Shown: positions 29,484-39,769, counted from the stretch's first letter. The stretch is 64,000 nucleotides of DNA from Sva-07 sp963741755 (GCA_963741755.1 CAVUJG010000002.1:248001-312000); one strand, 5' to 3'. Translations and numbers: made by a program. The notes: generated by a model from the sequence alone, not told the origin.

Positions 29484-29501
29484 GATCGACCGATCACGAA
29501 T

Positions 29502-30113
29502 TCAGTTGTCGTCGTCGATGCCACCGAAGCGGCGCTGACGGCGAGCGAAATCGGCAATCGCCTCGAGGAGATGATCGGGCGACAGCTCGTGCCACGCCAT
29601 GGGGTGGAAGACGAGTTCGCCGTAGGCCAACTCCCACACCAACGATGGCGGCAGCCGCGTCGAGTCGCCGAGGACAACGATCAGGTCCGGTTCGCAGTCG
29701 GCAGGGGCATAGAGCGCCTCGGCGACGGTGGCCTCGTTGACCGGCTCGTCGGGATGGAGCCGTTGCATCGCTTCGGCAAATCGCTGCCGGCCGTCGCCGC
29801 ACGGATCGACGATGACATGACACGAGCCGACCACCCGGTGCCACCATTGGAGGTCGACAGGCTCGACACCCGGTTCGTAGGCACGCAGCGTCAGGAACGA
29901 TGCGCCGGCATGATCGGCGATCACGCCGAGGCGTTCGACCCGGTCGTCCCACTGTTCATCACCCAAGTCGTCCCAGTCGCGCAGCGTGCCGCCGACGACC
30001 ATGATGTGGCGCAACAGCTGGCGGGTCGGGTCCCCGGAGCGCGCAGCGACCGTCGAAGGCGACGCCGCCTGGGTCGCTGACCCGGGCTTGGTGCTCGTGA
30101 ACGACGGTGTCAC
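29502..30113 (-). CDS. Degenerate undecaprenyl-diphosphate-synthase-like protein
   Basis: 203-residue cis-prenyltransferase-like protein. The segment LLRHIMVVGGTLRDW sits where active UppS has HIAxIMDGNGRWA, but the catalytic Asp and Gly-Asn-Gly-Arg are gone. The C-terminal half keeps the pattern DLIVVLGDSTRLPPSLVWELAYGELVFHPMAW. GTG 30113 is chosen because the homologous region starts before the ATG at 30002. Divergent from a complete uppS with about 46 bp between starts. This suggests a catalytically dead paralogue, possibly a heteromer partner as in eukaryotic NgBR/DHDDS; that role is only an inference. Confidence 0.6.
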   Translation of the reverse strand: MTPSFTSTKPGSATQAASPSTVAARSGDPTRQLLRHIMVVGGTLRDWDDLGDEQWDDRVERLGVIADHAGASFLTLRAYEPGVEPVDLQWWHRVVGSCHVIVDPCGDGRQRFAEAMQRLHPDEPVNEATVAEALYAPADCEPDLIVVLGDSTRLPPSLVWELAYGELVFHPMAWHELSPDHLLEAIADFARRQRRFGGIDDDN

Positions 30114-30159
30114 ATCACCATTGTTCCACGCCGCGGCCCATCGGCGCTGGCTGGCTAAC

Positions 30160-30864
30160 GTGATCGATGTGTCGCCCGAACCTGCCGAGACCATCGAGGG
30201 CACCCCAGCGCCACTGCACGTGGCCTGCATCATGGATGGCAACGGCCGCTGGGCGGGGCGGCGAGGACTCCCACGGACCGAGGGCCACACCGAAGGCGAG
30301 GAGAATCTCGCCCGTCTCGTCCGCGTTGCTGTGCAGCGCAACATCGGCTGGCTGACCGTCTTCGGTTTCTCCACCGAGAACTGGCAGCGTCCACGTCCCG
30401 AGGTCCGCCACATCCTCGGGTTGCACGAGAAACTCTTCGGCCGTGTCGCAGAACTCAACGAACTGAATGTCCGTGTCCAGTGGATCGGGCGGCCGTTCGA
30501 TTCGCCGATGGCGCGAACGCCTCGATACGTCCAGCGGGCGATCCGCAAGGCGATCGCCGACACCGCCAACAACACCGGCATGGTGCTCACGATCGCATTC
30601 GACTACGGCGGACGCTCCGAACTCGTCGCCGCGGTCGAAGCAGCGCGGCAGACACCCGAGGGCGCCACGGTCGACACGATCGGCGAGCACCTCTATCTTC
30701 CCGAACTCCCTCCGGTCGACGTCCTCGTGCGCACGAGCGGCGAGCTGCGCGTGTCGAACTTCCTCCTGTGGCAGGCCGCTGGCGCAGCGATCTACTTCAC
30801 GGAAGCTCCCTGGCCCGACTTCGACGAACACGAACTCGACGCAGCCTTGGCGCTCGCTCGATGA
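30160..30864 (+). CDS. uppS: Undecaprenyl (di-trans,poly-cis) diphosphate synthase
   Basis: Cis-prenyltransferase making the lipid carrier of cell-wall synthesis. 234 residues. Active-site block HVACIMDGNGRWAGRRGLPRTEGH, VFGFSTENWQRP, and the C-terminal RTSGELRVSNFLLWQAAGAAIYFTE with the conserved Arg/Ser/Glu residues. GTG 30160 chosen; GTG 30169 is possible. The last four bases (ATGA) overlap the next start. Divergent from its degenerate paralogue. Confidence 0.9.
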   Translation: MIDVSPEPAETIEGTPAPLHVACIMDGNGRWAGRRGLPRTEGHTEGEENLARLVRVAVQRNIGWLTVFGFSTENWQRPRPEVRHILGLHEKLFGRVAELNELNVRVQWIGRPFDSPMARTPRYVQRAIRKAIADTANNTGMVLTIAFDYGGRSELVAAVEAARQTPEGATVDTIGEHLYLPELPPVDVLVRTSGELRVSNFLLWQAAGAAIYFTEAPWPDFDEHELDAALALAR

Positions 30865-32727
30865 GCGACGGTCTCGCTCGGGTCACCGCGGCGCTCGCCA
30901 ATGCGGAAGACCGTGTCGGCCAGCAGCAGATGGCCGACCTCGTCGCTTCCGCGATCGCAACCCGCCGCCATCTCGTGGTGCAGGCGGGCACCGGCACCGG
31001 CAAGACGTTGGCCTACCTCGTGCCAGCGATCGAGGCCGACGCTCGGGTGGTCGTCGCCACTGCGACGAAAGCGTTGCAGGATCAGCTGGCGACGAAGGAC
31101 TTGCCGTTTCTCGCCGAGCATGTCGGACGTGACTTCGACTGGGCCGTGCTCAAGGGCCGGTCGAACTACGTGTGCCTGCAGCGGCTGCGTGAGATGAGCG
31201 CCGGCGCGGAGGGTCAGCTCGAACTCGAAACGATGGCGCTGACGACCAAGGTCGAGATCAAGCGACTCGCCGAATGGTCGGGCACGACGTCGACCGGCGA
31301 CATGGCCGAGCTCGAGTGGACCCCATCCGACAACGCATGGCGAGCGGTGAGCGTCGGCAGCGACGAGTGCCCGGGCGCCGACCGGTGTCCGCTCGGTGAG
31401 CCCTGCTTCGCCGAACAGGCGCGCCGATCGCGCGGCCGCCGCCGACGTCATCGTGGTCAACACCCATCTGTACGGCCTGAACGTCGCCAGCGGTGGAGCG
31501 ATTCTTCCCGACCACGACGTCGTGGTCTTCGACGAGGCGCACGTGCTCGAAGACATCATGAGTGACACCGTCGGCGTCGAGATCGCCCCCGGTCGGTTCA
31601 CGGCACTGTCGGGCATCGTGCGCCGCATCCTCGACGACCCGAAGTTGATCGGGTCGATCGCCGAGATCGCCGAATCGCTCCGCGATGCGCTGACTCCGCA
31701 CGTCGGCAATCGGCTCTCGACCCCGCTGCCCGACTCAGTGCAGGAGGTGCTCACCGACGCTCGCCTCCGGCTCGGTCGGGCCAACGAGGTACTCGTCGCG
31801 ATCGACACCAAGAACGAGGATGCGAAACAGCGTCGGCTCCGAGCGCAGACCATGACCGGCCGAGCGATCGAACAGCTCGACATCGCCATCGAGGGCCGCG
31901 AGGGCTATGTCGCGTTCGTGTCGGGTTCACGTGACGCCCCTCGGCTCGAAGTCGCTCCGCTCGACGTCGGCCCGGCGATGACCGAGGGCGTGTGGTCGCA
32001 GCGAACCGCGATCCTCACGAGCGCCACGATTCCTTCCTCGCTGGCCGCTCGAGTCGGAATCGCACCCGACGCTGTCGACGTCGCGGACGTCGGCAGCCCG
32101 TTCGACTACGAGCACCACTCGATGTTGTACTGCGCGATGCACCTCCCGAACCCGAACTCCGACGGGTTCCGGGCGGCGGTCCACGACGAGCTCGAGGCAT
32201 TGATCACCGCTGCGGGTGGGCGGACATTGGCACTGTTCACCAGCTGGCGTTCGATGGACGAAGCAGCCGAGGCGCTCCGCGAACGGATCGACCTGCCGAT
32301 CCTCACCCAGCGCGACCTGCCGAAGCCGGCGCTGATCAAGGCGTTCGCCGACAGCGATGAGACCTGCTTGTTCGCAACCGCTGGATTGTTCCAAGGTGTC
32401 GACGTGCCCGGCCAGACGCTCTCACTCGTGGTGATCGACCGCATCCCGTTCCCTCGACCCGACGATCCGCTGCTCAGTGCTCGACGCGAGCAGCTCGGCC
32501 CGACTGCATTCTCCGAGATCGACATTCCGCGAGCGTCGATGATGCTGGCGCAGGCGTGTGGGCGCCTCATCCGCTCAGCGACCGACCGCGGTGTCGTCGC
32601 CGTGATGGACCCGCGCCTCGGCACTGCCCGCTACCGCTGGGACATCATCAAGGCGCTGCCGCCGATGCAGCGCACCAAAGTGCGCGCCGACGTCGAAGCA
32701 TTCCTCCGCGACATCGCCGCCGGGTGA
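30861..32727 (+). CDS. DinG-type ATP-dependent helicase (one frameshift)
   Basis: Superfamily 2 (XPD/DinG) iron-sulfur helicase, about 621 residues when repaired. Walker A QAGTGTGKTLAY; Fe-S cysteines NYVCLQRL, DECPGADRCPLGEPCF; DEAH box VVVFDEAHVLED; motif III region TAILTSATIPSSL; motifs V/VI GLFQGVDVPGQ and QACGRLIRSATDRG. The frame changes at 31424-31425, where dropping one C from GCGCCGATCG restores AEQARDRAAAADVIVVNTH. Length 3n+1. Its ATG overlaps the uppS stop by 4 bp. Confidence 0.9.
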
Positions 32728-32729
32728 AC

Positions 32730-32796
32730 GATTACATCGCGGGTCTGACCCCTGATGTAATCGAGTTACAACACGGGTCAGACCCGCGATGTAATC
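32730..32796. repeat. Nested palindrome, GGGTC-N-GACCC family (copy 2)
   Basis: Left unit 32730-32762 is a GATTACATC ... GATGTAATC inverted repeat around GCGGGTCTGACCCCT and is nearly identical to an arm of the 21950 element. The right unit 32763-32796 is its inverted partner, complete in the inner half (GGGTCAGACCCGCGATGTAATC region) and diverged at the outer end. The right unit overlaps the stop codon of the aldolase gene (32795-32797). It lies between convergent genes. Confidence 0.8.
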
Positions 32797-33682
32797 AGGT
32801 GATCGAGGCGGCGAAGATGCCGTCGATGGTGGCGCCGAGCGTGGAGTTGAACTCGCCGTCGCTCTGGCCGGCGCTCAGGCCTTCGGTGAGCGCCCGCGAG
32901 AAGCTGGCGATCATGCCGTGCTGGCGCGACAAGCGCTCGTTGGCCTCGTCGCGTGGGTACCCACCCGACAGCGCGACGACCCGAAGCACCTTTGGGTGCG
33001 CGATCAGCGGAGCGTAGAAGTCGTCGACCGTCGGGATCGACAGCTTCAACATCACCGGCTGGTCGTCGGTGAGCGCATCGAGTTGCATGGCGATGCGATC
33101 GCGGAGCAGACCCTCGGCCGCTTCCTTCTCGGGACTGTGGATGTCGACTTCAGGCTCGATGATCGGGACCAGCCCGGCGGCGATGATTTCCTTGGCCACG
33201 TCGAATTGCTGGTCGACGACAGCGTTGACTCCGGCCCCGTTGGCAAGCTGCACCACCGAACGCATCTTCGTACCGAACACGCCGAGACCGACCGCCCGCT
33301 CGCACAACTCACGCAGGCCGGGGATCGGCTTCATGATCTGGGCGCCGTCAGCGACATCGGCAAGGCCCTTGTCGACCTTCAGGAACGGCACGACGTGCTT
33401 CGCCGACCACAGGTAGTCAGCGGTGCCGGTGCCCTCGACCTGCCGATCCATCGTCTGCTCGAACAGGATCGCTCCGAGCACGCGATCGCCGGTGAATGCC
33501 GGCGAGGTCATGATCCGAGTTCGCATCGCATGCATGAGGTCGAACATCTCGTCGTCGTTCGACCACGCGTCCTCGTCGACGCCATAGAGCTGCAGCGCCT
33601 TCGGGGTGCTGCCACCGCTCTGATCGAGCGCAGCGATGAATCCCTGACCGGTACGGACCTTGTTGAGCATCTCGTCGTTCAC
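32795..33682 (-). CDS. Fructose-bisphosphate aldolase class I
   Basis: 295-residue Schiff-base aldolase splitting fructose-1,6-bisphosphate. N-terminal GFIAALDQSGGSTPKALQLYG, AILFEQTMDRQVEG, FLKVDKGLAD (lysine of the KVDKG block), MRSVVQLANG, VPIIEPEVDIHS, QPVMLKLSIPTVDDFY (Schiff-base Lys region), VVALSGGYPRDEANE. GTG start at 33682; ATG 33670 is an alternative. The stop lies inside the right arm of the adjacent palindrome. Confidence 0.92.
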   Translation of the reverse strand: MNDEMLNKVRTGQGFIAALDQSGGSTPKALQLYGVDEDAWSNDDEMFDLMHAMRTRIMTSPAFTGDRVLGAILFEQTMDRQVEGTGTADYLWSAKHVVPFLKVDKGLADVADGAQIMKPIPGLRELCERAVGLGVFGTKMRSVVQLANGAGVNAVVDQQFDVAKEIIAAGLVPIIEPEVDIHSPEKEAAEGLLRDRIAMQLDALTDDQPVMLKLSIPTVDDFYAPLIAHPKVLRVVALSGGYPRDEANERLSRQHGMIASFSRALTEGLSAGQSDGEFNSTLGATIDGIFAASIT

Positions 33683-33772
33683 CCTGACGACTGTAGCCAG
33701 TGACGACCGATCGAACCGTCGGTCGCATCGCACTGGTGACCAAGGACCCATGGGTCACTACGGTCGGCGGAC

Positions 33773-34555
33773 ATGACCGGCGCCGAACCTTCGAACCGTG
33801 TGGTCGACTGCAGCATCGTCGACGGCATCGCCACGATCACGCTCGATTCCCAACACAACCGCAACGCGTTGTCCCGCCAACTCCTCGGCGACCTCCACCG
33901 CTCACTCGACGAGGCCGAAACAGCCGGGGTGCGTGCGATCGTGCTCACCCACCGCGGACCGGCATTCTGCGCGGGCGCCGACCTGAAGGAACGTGCAACC
34001 GCCGGCAGTGCGCCCGCCGACTCCTCGCCGTTCGTCGGTGCGCTCGAACGGTTGATGGACGCAGCGTGTCCCACCATCGCTGTGGTCAACGGCGCTGTCC
34101 GCGCCGGCGGTATCGGGCTGATGGCATCGTGCGATCTCGTCGTCGTGCACGACTCCACCACGTTCGCGCTCACCGAAGTTCGCATCGGCGTCGCCCCGGC
34201 CATCATCGCCGTGCCGATCCTGCGACGGGTGCCGCCGAGCCGGATCGCTGCCGCCATGCTCACCGGTGAGGCGTTCGATGCGGAGTCCGCCCGTCAGATG
34301 GGACTCGTGACGCATGTCAGCGGCGACGTCGTGTCGACCGTCGACGATCTGTGCGACGGCATCCTCCGAGGCGCGCCAACGGCCGTCGCTGCGACCAAGC
34401 GGGTGCTGCACACCGTCGCCACGATGGAGCGCAGCGCAGCCTTCGATGCCATGGCCGAGCTGTCGAACGAGCTGTTCAACGGTCCCGACGCCGCCGAAGG
34501 CATGGCCGCATTCGCCGAGAAACGACTCCCGAACTGGTCGAGGTCCGTGCAGTGA
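33773..34555 (+). CDS. Enoyl-CoA hydratase family protein
   Basis: 260-residue crotonase. Oxyanion loop AFCAGADLKER, second block NGAVRAGGIGLMASCDLVV, then ALTEVRIGVAPAIIAVPILRR, where the Glu of TEVRIGV is the usual catalytic position. This AGADLKER/TEVRIGVAP pattern is typical of short-chain enoyl-CoA or methylglutaconyl-CoA hydratases. GTGA overlap with the following hydrolase gene shows translational coupling. Confidence 0.88.
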   Translation: MTGAEPSNRVVDCSIVDGIATITLDSQHNRNALSRQLLGDLHRSLDEAETAGVRAIVLTHRGPAFCAGADLKERATAGSAPADSSPFVGALERLMDAACPTIAVVNGAVRAGGIGLMASCDLVVVHDSTTFALTEVRIGVAPAIIAVPILRRVPPSRIAAAMLTGEAFDAESARQMGLVTHVSGDVVSTVDDLCDGILRGAPTAVAATKRVLHTVATMERSAAFDAMAELSNELFNGPDAAEGMAAFAEKRLPNWSRSVQ

Positions 34556-35409
34556 GTGCGACGAAACAGAGCGTCACGATCGACGTCTCGAACGGTATGC
34601 GGATCGCTGCGGATGCGTGGCCCGGCACCGGGCCCGCAGTCGTGCTCGCGCATGGCGGAGGCCAGACCCGCCATTCGTGGGGCGGTACCGCGGCGGCGTT
34701 GGCGGCGCACGGCCACCGGGTGGTGTCGATGGATCTGCGTGGCCATGGCGATTCGGCGTGGGACCCGAACGGCGATTACTCGATGCGGGCCTACCGCGAT
34801 GATGCGCTCGCGGTCGCAGATTGGGTCGGTGAGCCGGTTGCGTGGGTCGGCGCCTCGCTCGGCGGCATGACGGGGCTGCACGCCGTCGACGCCGCACCTG
34901 AACGGTTCACCGCGCTCGTCCTCGTCGACATCACGCCACGACCAGCGGCCGCCGGCGTGAGTCGCATCCTCGAGTTCATGGGCAAGGACGCCATCGACGG
35001 CTTCGCCACCCTCGATGATGCGGCCGACGCGATCGCCGAGTACCAACCCCACCGGCCCCGTCCGAGCGACCTGTCAGGCCTCGCCAAGAACCTCCGCCTC
35101 GGTGACGATGGGCGCTGGCGATGGCACTGGGATCCGGCATTCCTCGACACTCGCACCGGCGGTTCGAGCGAGCACGCTCGTGACACGCATCACGGTGAAC
35201 TCGAAACGATCGCCCGTCGTCTCACCCTGCCGGTGCTGCTCGTGCGCGGCAAGCTCTCCGATCTCGTCACCGAGGCCGAGGTCGCCGAGTTCCGCGAGAT
35301 GGTGCCGCATGCCGACTACGTCGACGTCGTCGGCGCTGCGCACATGATCGCCGGCGACAAGAACGACGTGTTCACCGACGCCGTGGTCGACTTCCTCGAG
35401 TCACGCTGA
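34552..35409 (+). CDS. Alpha/beta hydrolase
   Basis: 285-residue hydrolase. VVLAHGGGQTRHSW oxyanion block, DLRGHGDSAWDPNGDYS, nucleophile elbow VGASLGGMTG (Ser), LLVRGKLSDLVTE acid region, GAAHMIAGDKND with catalytic His. GTG start overlapping the crotonase stop; probably acts with it on an acyl-CoA or ester intermediate, although no chemistry can be assigned. Confidence 0.88.
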   Translation: MSATKQSVTIDVSNGMRIAADAWPGTGPAVVLAHGGGQTRHSWGGTAAALAAHGHRVVSMDLRGHGDSAWDPNGDYSMRAYRDDALAVADWVGEPVAWVGASLGGMTGLHAVDAAPERFTALVLVDITPRPAAAGVSRILEFMGKDAIDGFATLDDAADAIAEYQPHRPRPSDLSGLAKNLRLGDDGRWRWHWDPAFLDTRTGGSSEHARDTHHGELETIARRLTLPVLLVRGKLSDLVTEAEVAEFREMVPHADYVDVVGAAHMIAGDKNDVFTDAVVDFLESR

Positions 35410-35502
35410 CTCCCACCACGCTGACTCCCACGCTGCGGCGTCCATCCAAATTCTCCGGCGTGTCATGTGTCACTTTGCAACTCGACGCGCGACAATGGGT
35501 GC

Positions 35503-37324
35503 ATGACCACGAGCCAAGAACTGCACGATCGAATCGTCGGACAGAATCTCGCGAAGCGATTCCTTGCCAATCTCGACAGGAACGCCGGCGTCGAGGTGGT
35601 CCGGTGGAAGGACGCCGATGGCGCCTGGCACGGCTGGACGATGGCCGAACTGGCCGACGCCACCGCCCGACTCGCAACGGGGCTCTCGAACCTCGGCGTC
35701 GGCAAGGGCGACACGGTGGTCCTGATGATGCGGAACCGTCCAGAGTTCCATGCGCTCGACATCGCCGTGCTGTTCCTCGGCGCGACGCCGGTGTCGATCT
35801 ACAACTCCTCGGCCCCTGAGCAGATCGAGTACCTCGTCAACGACTGCAAGGCCAAGGTTGCCGTCGTCGAGGAAGATGCGTTCCTCGAACGGTTCCTCAA
35901 GGTTCGCGAGGCGCTACCCACGCTCGAGTCGATCGTGCTGATCGAACCATCGGAGACCGCCGGAGATGCGGTCGTCCCGTACAGCCAACTCTCAGGGGCT
36001 GACGCCGCCGACCTGCGCGAACTGGCCGAGATCGCCACCCTCGACGACATCGCCACCATCATCTACACCTCGGGCACCACTGGGCCGCCCAAGGGCGTGA
36101 TGCTGTCGCACGCGAACATTGCGTGGACGCTCGAATCGGTGGGCCAGTCGATGCGCGAGCAGACCGACATCGAGGACTTCGCCGGCAAGAAGCACCTGTC
36201 GTACCTGCCGATGGCCCACATCTTCGAGCGCCTCCTGGGGCACTACTACCTCCTCGACATGGCGGCCCAGGTGACGTGTTGTCCGGAGACCTCCCAGCTC
36301 ACGGCATACACCGGCGAGGTCCGACCGAACGTCTTCATCGGCGTGCCACGTGTGTGGGAGAAGCTGTACGCCGGCGTCAACGCCGCGCTCTCGGGCGACC
36401 CCGAGAAGTCGAAGGCGTTCAACGACGCCGTCGACGCGGCACTCCCGATCGTCGAGAAGATGACCCGCGGGACCGCCACGCAGGAGGAGATCGACACCTG
36501 GAACTTCCTCGATGAGGTCGCGTTCAAGACCGTGCGTGGCCTGATCGGCCTCGACGAGACCGAGATCTGCATCACCGGTGCCGCTCCCCTTCCGGCCGAA
36601 ATCCTCGCATGGTTCCGCGCCATCGGCGTGCCCCTCACCGAGGGCTACGGCATGTCGGAGACCACTGCGGTGCTCACGTGGGCGAACGATCCCAAGCCCG
36701 GGTGCGTTGGACGGGCAGCCACCGCTGTCGAACTCAAGATCGCCGAGGACGGCGAGGTGCTGTGTCGCGGCGGCAACAACTTCGTCGGCTACCTCGGCAA
36801 GCCCGAGCAGACCGCCGAGACGATCGACGAGGACGGTTGGTTGCACACCGGCGACATCGGCGTCCTCGACGACGATGGCTACCTGAAGATCGTCGACCGC
36901 AAGAAGGAACTGATCATCACCGCCGGCGGCAAGAACGTCAGCCCGGCCAACCTCGAGGCCGAGCTGAAGATGATCCCGCTGGTCGGCCAGGCCTGCGCGA
37001 TCGGCGAGCAGAAGCCATTCATGTCGGCGCTCGTCGTGCTCGACCCCGATGCGGCAGCAGCCTGGGCGGCAGCGCACGGGCTGTCGGGGGCCGACGCCAC
37101 GACGGCGGCGCATGGCCGAGAACCCCGACGTGATCGCCGAGATCAACGCGGGACTCATCGAGGTGATGTCCGGCTTCAACAACGCCGAGGCAGTCAAGAA
37201 GGTCAAGGTGCTCGGCGACGAGTGGCTCCCCGATTCCGAGCTGCTCACCCCGACCTCGAAGCTCAAGCGTCGCGGCATCCTCGCCAAGTTCGCCGACGAG
37301 ATCGACGCCCTCTACGCCAAGTGA
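35503..37324 (+). CDS. Long-chain acyl-CoA synthetase (AMP-forming), one frameshift
   Basis: Adenylating enzyme activating a fatty acid to acyl-CoA, about 607 residues when repaired. P-loop-like IIYTSGTTGPPKGVMLSH, LPMAHIFER, GAAPLPAEILAWFRAIGVPLTEGYGMSETT, LHTGDIGVLDDDGYLKIVDRKKELIITAGGKNVSP (motif with catalytic hinge), C-terminal SKLKRRGILAKF Lys. FadD15-like domain order. The frame breaks at 37111, where removing one C gives TTAAMAENPDVIAEIN. ATG 35503. Confidence 0.9.
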
Positions 37325-37332
37325 GTGCTCCG

Positions 37333-37437
37333 CGATGAGCGAACCGACCGCATACGGCGGTCTCGCTCATCGCAACACCAGAACGAACCCCACCGATGAG
37401 CGAACCGACCGGATACGGCGGTTTCGCTCATCGCAAC
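37333..37437. repeat. Two tandem 44-bp hairpin repeats
   Basis: Copies 37333-37376 and 37394-37437 differ at two positions and are separated by 17 bp. Each is an imperfect hairpin with GATGAGCGA... and ...TCGCTCATC arms around a CATA or GATA loop. They lie between the convergent acyl-CoA synthetase and response regulator genes, so they may end transcription in both directions. Two copies only, so not a CRISPR array. Confidence 0.75.
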
Positions 37438-37462
37438 CCGGAGCGAGCGTCGCGACGAGCGG

Positions 37463-38151
37463 TCAGGACGTCATGAGGCGGTAGCCGATGCCGCGGGCGG
37501 TCACGATGAGCTTCGGGTCGTCGGGGTGATCTTCGACCTTGAGGCGCAAGCGTCGAACGTGCGCGTCGACGAGGCGTGAGTCACCGAGGTACTCATAGCC
37601 CCAGACACGTTCGAGCAACTGATCGCGCGACAGCACGGCACCGGCGTGATCGGCGAACTCGCACATCAAGCGGAACTCGGTCTTGGTGAGATTGAGTTCC
37701 TCACCGCCCTTGAGCACGATCCCTTGCTCGCGGCGGATCTCGACATCGCCGAATCGAGTGGCCAGCGGCGTGGTCGCCTTGCCCTGCAGATGCACTCGAC
37801 GCAGCAGCGCTCGGATGCGGGCGGCCAAGCTCCTTCGGCACGACCGGCTTGGTCACGTAGTCGTCGGCACCGGCTTCGAGTCCGGCCACCATGTCGTGGG
37901 TGTCGGTCTGCGCCGTGATCATGATGATCGGCACGATGCTCTCGGCGCGCAGCGCCCGACACACGTCGAAGCCCGACATGCCGGGCAAGCGCAGATCGAG
38001 CAGCACGAGGTCGGGTGGCGACCGATCGGAACTCGTCGAGACCGTCCTCACCGTTGGGTGCTTGGCGGACCTCGTAGCCCTCGTCCTCGAGCGCCATCGA
38101 CAGCGCCAGGCGGATTCCGTCGTCGTCTTCGATGAACAGCAGTGATTCCAT
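37463..38151 (-). CDS. OmpR/PhoB-family response regulator (two frameshifts)
   Basis: MtrA-like regulator, about 228 residues when repaired. Receiver domain: acidic pocket FIEDDDGIR, phosphorylated Asp in DLVLLDLRLPGMSG, Thr in IMITAQTD, Lys in DYVTKPVVPKEL. C-terminal winged helix: ELNLTKTEFRLMCEFADHAG, GDSRLVDAHVRRLRLKVEDHP, GIGYRLM. Single extra bases at about 38022 (TCGGTCG for TCGTCG) and 37825 (CTTGGCC for CTTGCC) split it; total length 3n+2 agrees. Divergent from the histidine kinase with about 196 bp between starts. Confidence 0.88.
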
Positions 38152-38347
38152 GAGCGCCGCCAGTGTTGCGCGTCGCAGGAACGAACCGTGCGCTTTGTTA
38201 CCGAAATCGCACACTTCCCGCAAGAGTCCGTCACACAGACGCTGCATCATCATGACTGTTCACGCTGCCCCGGTGGGATGCCTTCCTCCCCCTGGCATTC
38301 CACCGGCAGCGGGTGAACCTCTCGCCGACTCTGTCGGACGGCCGCCG

Positions 38348-39769
38348 ATGCCCGCCACCTGCAACACTGAGCCGGTGGCCCGGCGTCGAACTCTCCGCTT
38401 GCGAACTCGCGTCACGCTGTTCTTCGCGTTCATCGCGCTGCTGGCCGGAGTGGTGCTGATCGGCGTCACCTACGGGCTGACCCGCAACAACCTGCTCGAC
38501 GAGGACCGCAACGCCGCACAACAGCAGGCGCTCGGCAATGCCGACCTCGTCCGCGAGCAACTCACGATCGATCCCGACGGAATCGGCGTCTTCTTCGACG
38601 ATGAACTGCGCACCGACACCGACGGGTTCGCTGTGCTCAGCTCGGGCGATCCGACGGCCCCGCGAGCGAGCACCAGCGTCCTGCACCCGATCACCGACTT
38701 CCCCGAACGCCTCGTCGACAGCGTCCGCACCGGCATCAGCGCGCTCGAGAACGCCGCCATCGACGGCTCGGACTATGTCACCGTCGGCGTGTACATCGCC
38801 GAGTACGACACCGGCTACTTCGAGGCATTCCCACTCGCCGAGACCTCGTCGACTCTCACTGCGATCCTGACCGCGCTGTTGCTGGGCGCTCTCGGCACCG
38901 TGGTGCTCGCCACACTCTTCGGACTCGCCACCAGTCGCCGACTCCTGCGACCGTTGAGCCAGGTCGCCGACGCGGCCGCCGACATCGCGTCGGGAGGCCT
39001 CGACACGCGACTCGCAACAGAATCCGACCCGGATCTCGACCGCCTTGCCGGGTCCTTCAACGACATGGCCGATGCCGTCCAGGCCCGCATCGAACGCGAA
39101 GCACGTTTCGCCTCTGACGTCAGCCACGAACTCCGCTCGCCGATCACGGCGCTCACCGCGGCCGTCGAGGTACTCGACGGTCGTCGCGACGACATCCCGG
39201 AACGAACTCAGCAGGCGCTCGACGTAGTCGTCGAACAGGTGCGTAGATTCGACAGCATGGTGATCGACCTCTTGGAACTCGCCCGCCTCGATGCCGGAGC
39301 CACCGACCTCAACATCGAGGACGTGTCGCTCGTCGACCTGACCCAACGCGTCGCTGCGCGGTACGGCGAGCCCGACGTTCCCATCGTCGCCGTGAAGGGC
39401 GCCCCGAGGGAGGTCGCGCTCGACAAGGTCCGCTTCGAACGTATTCTCGGCAACTTGCTGGAGAACGCACGCAATCACGGCGGAGGAGCCCTCCGAATCG
39501 AACTGACCGCCGCCACGCCCGGCAGGTTTCGTCTCGCTGTCGAAGACGGCGGACCCGGCGTTGCGCAGGGCGAACGGGAGCGCATCTTCGAACGGTTCGC
39601 TCGCGGCTCGGCGGCGCGTCATCGCATCGGCACGGGTCTCGGCTTGGCACTCGTGGCCGAGCACACCGCGGCAATGGGTGGAACGGCGTGGGTGCAGGAC
39701 CGCGTCGGTGGCGGAGCACGCTTCGTCGTCGAGCTTCCCGAGCGGGTCATCGCCGAGGTGATGGCATGA
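38348..39769 (+). CDS. Two-component sensor histidine kinase
   Basis: Membrane sensor, partner of the divergent response regulator. TM1 VTLFFAFIALLAGVVLIGVTYGL, extracytoplasmic segment of about 130 residues, TM2 LTAILTALLLGALGTVVLATLFGLA, HAMP, HisKA with phospho-His in FASDVSHELRSPITAL, HATPase N-box LGNLLENARNHGGG, G1 VEDGGPGV, G2 GTGLGLALVAEHTA. ATG 38348 is chosen; an ATG at 38253 would add a poorly conserved tail. The stop overlaps the next start (ATGA), coupling it to the GerMN lipoprotein. Confidence 0.88.
   Translation: MPATCNTEPVARRRTLRLRTRVTLFFAFIALLAGVVLIGVTYGLTRNNLLDEDRNAAQQQALGNADLVREQLTIDPDGIGVFFDDELRTDTDGFAVLSSGDPTAPRASTSVLHPITDFPERLVDSVRTGISALENAAIDGSDYVTVGVYIAEYDTGYFEAFPLAETSSTLTAILTALLLGALGTVVLATLFGLATSRRLLRPLSQVADAAADIASGGLDTRLATESDPDLDRLAGSFNDMADAVQARIEREARFASDVSHELRSPITALTAAVEVLDGRRDDIPERTQQALDVVVEQVRRFDSMVIDLLELARLDAGATDLNIEDVSLVDLTQRVAARYGEPDVPIVAVKGAPREVALDKVRFERILGNLLENARNHGGGALRIELTAATPGRFRLAVEDGGPGVAQGERERIFERFARGSAARHRIGTGLGLALVAEHTAAMGGTAWVQDRVGGGARFVVELPERVIAEVMA

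Noticed and set aside
37333..37437. Possible CRISPR array
   Set aside because: Only two repeat units, each a hairpin of 44 bp, with one 17-bp spacer and no cas genes.
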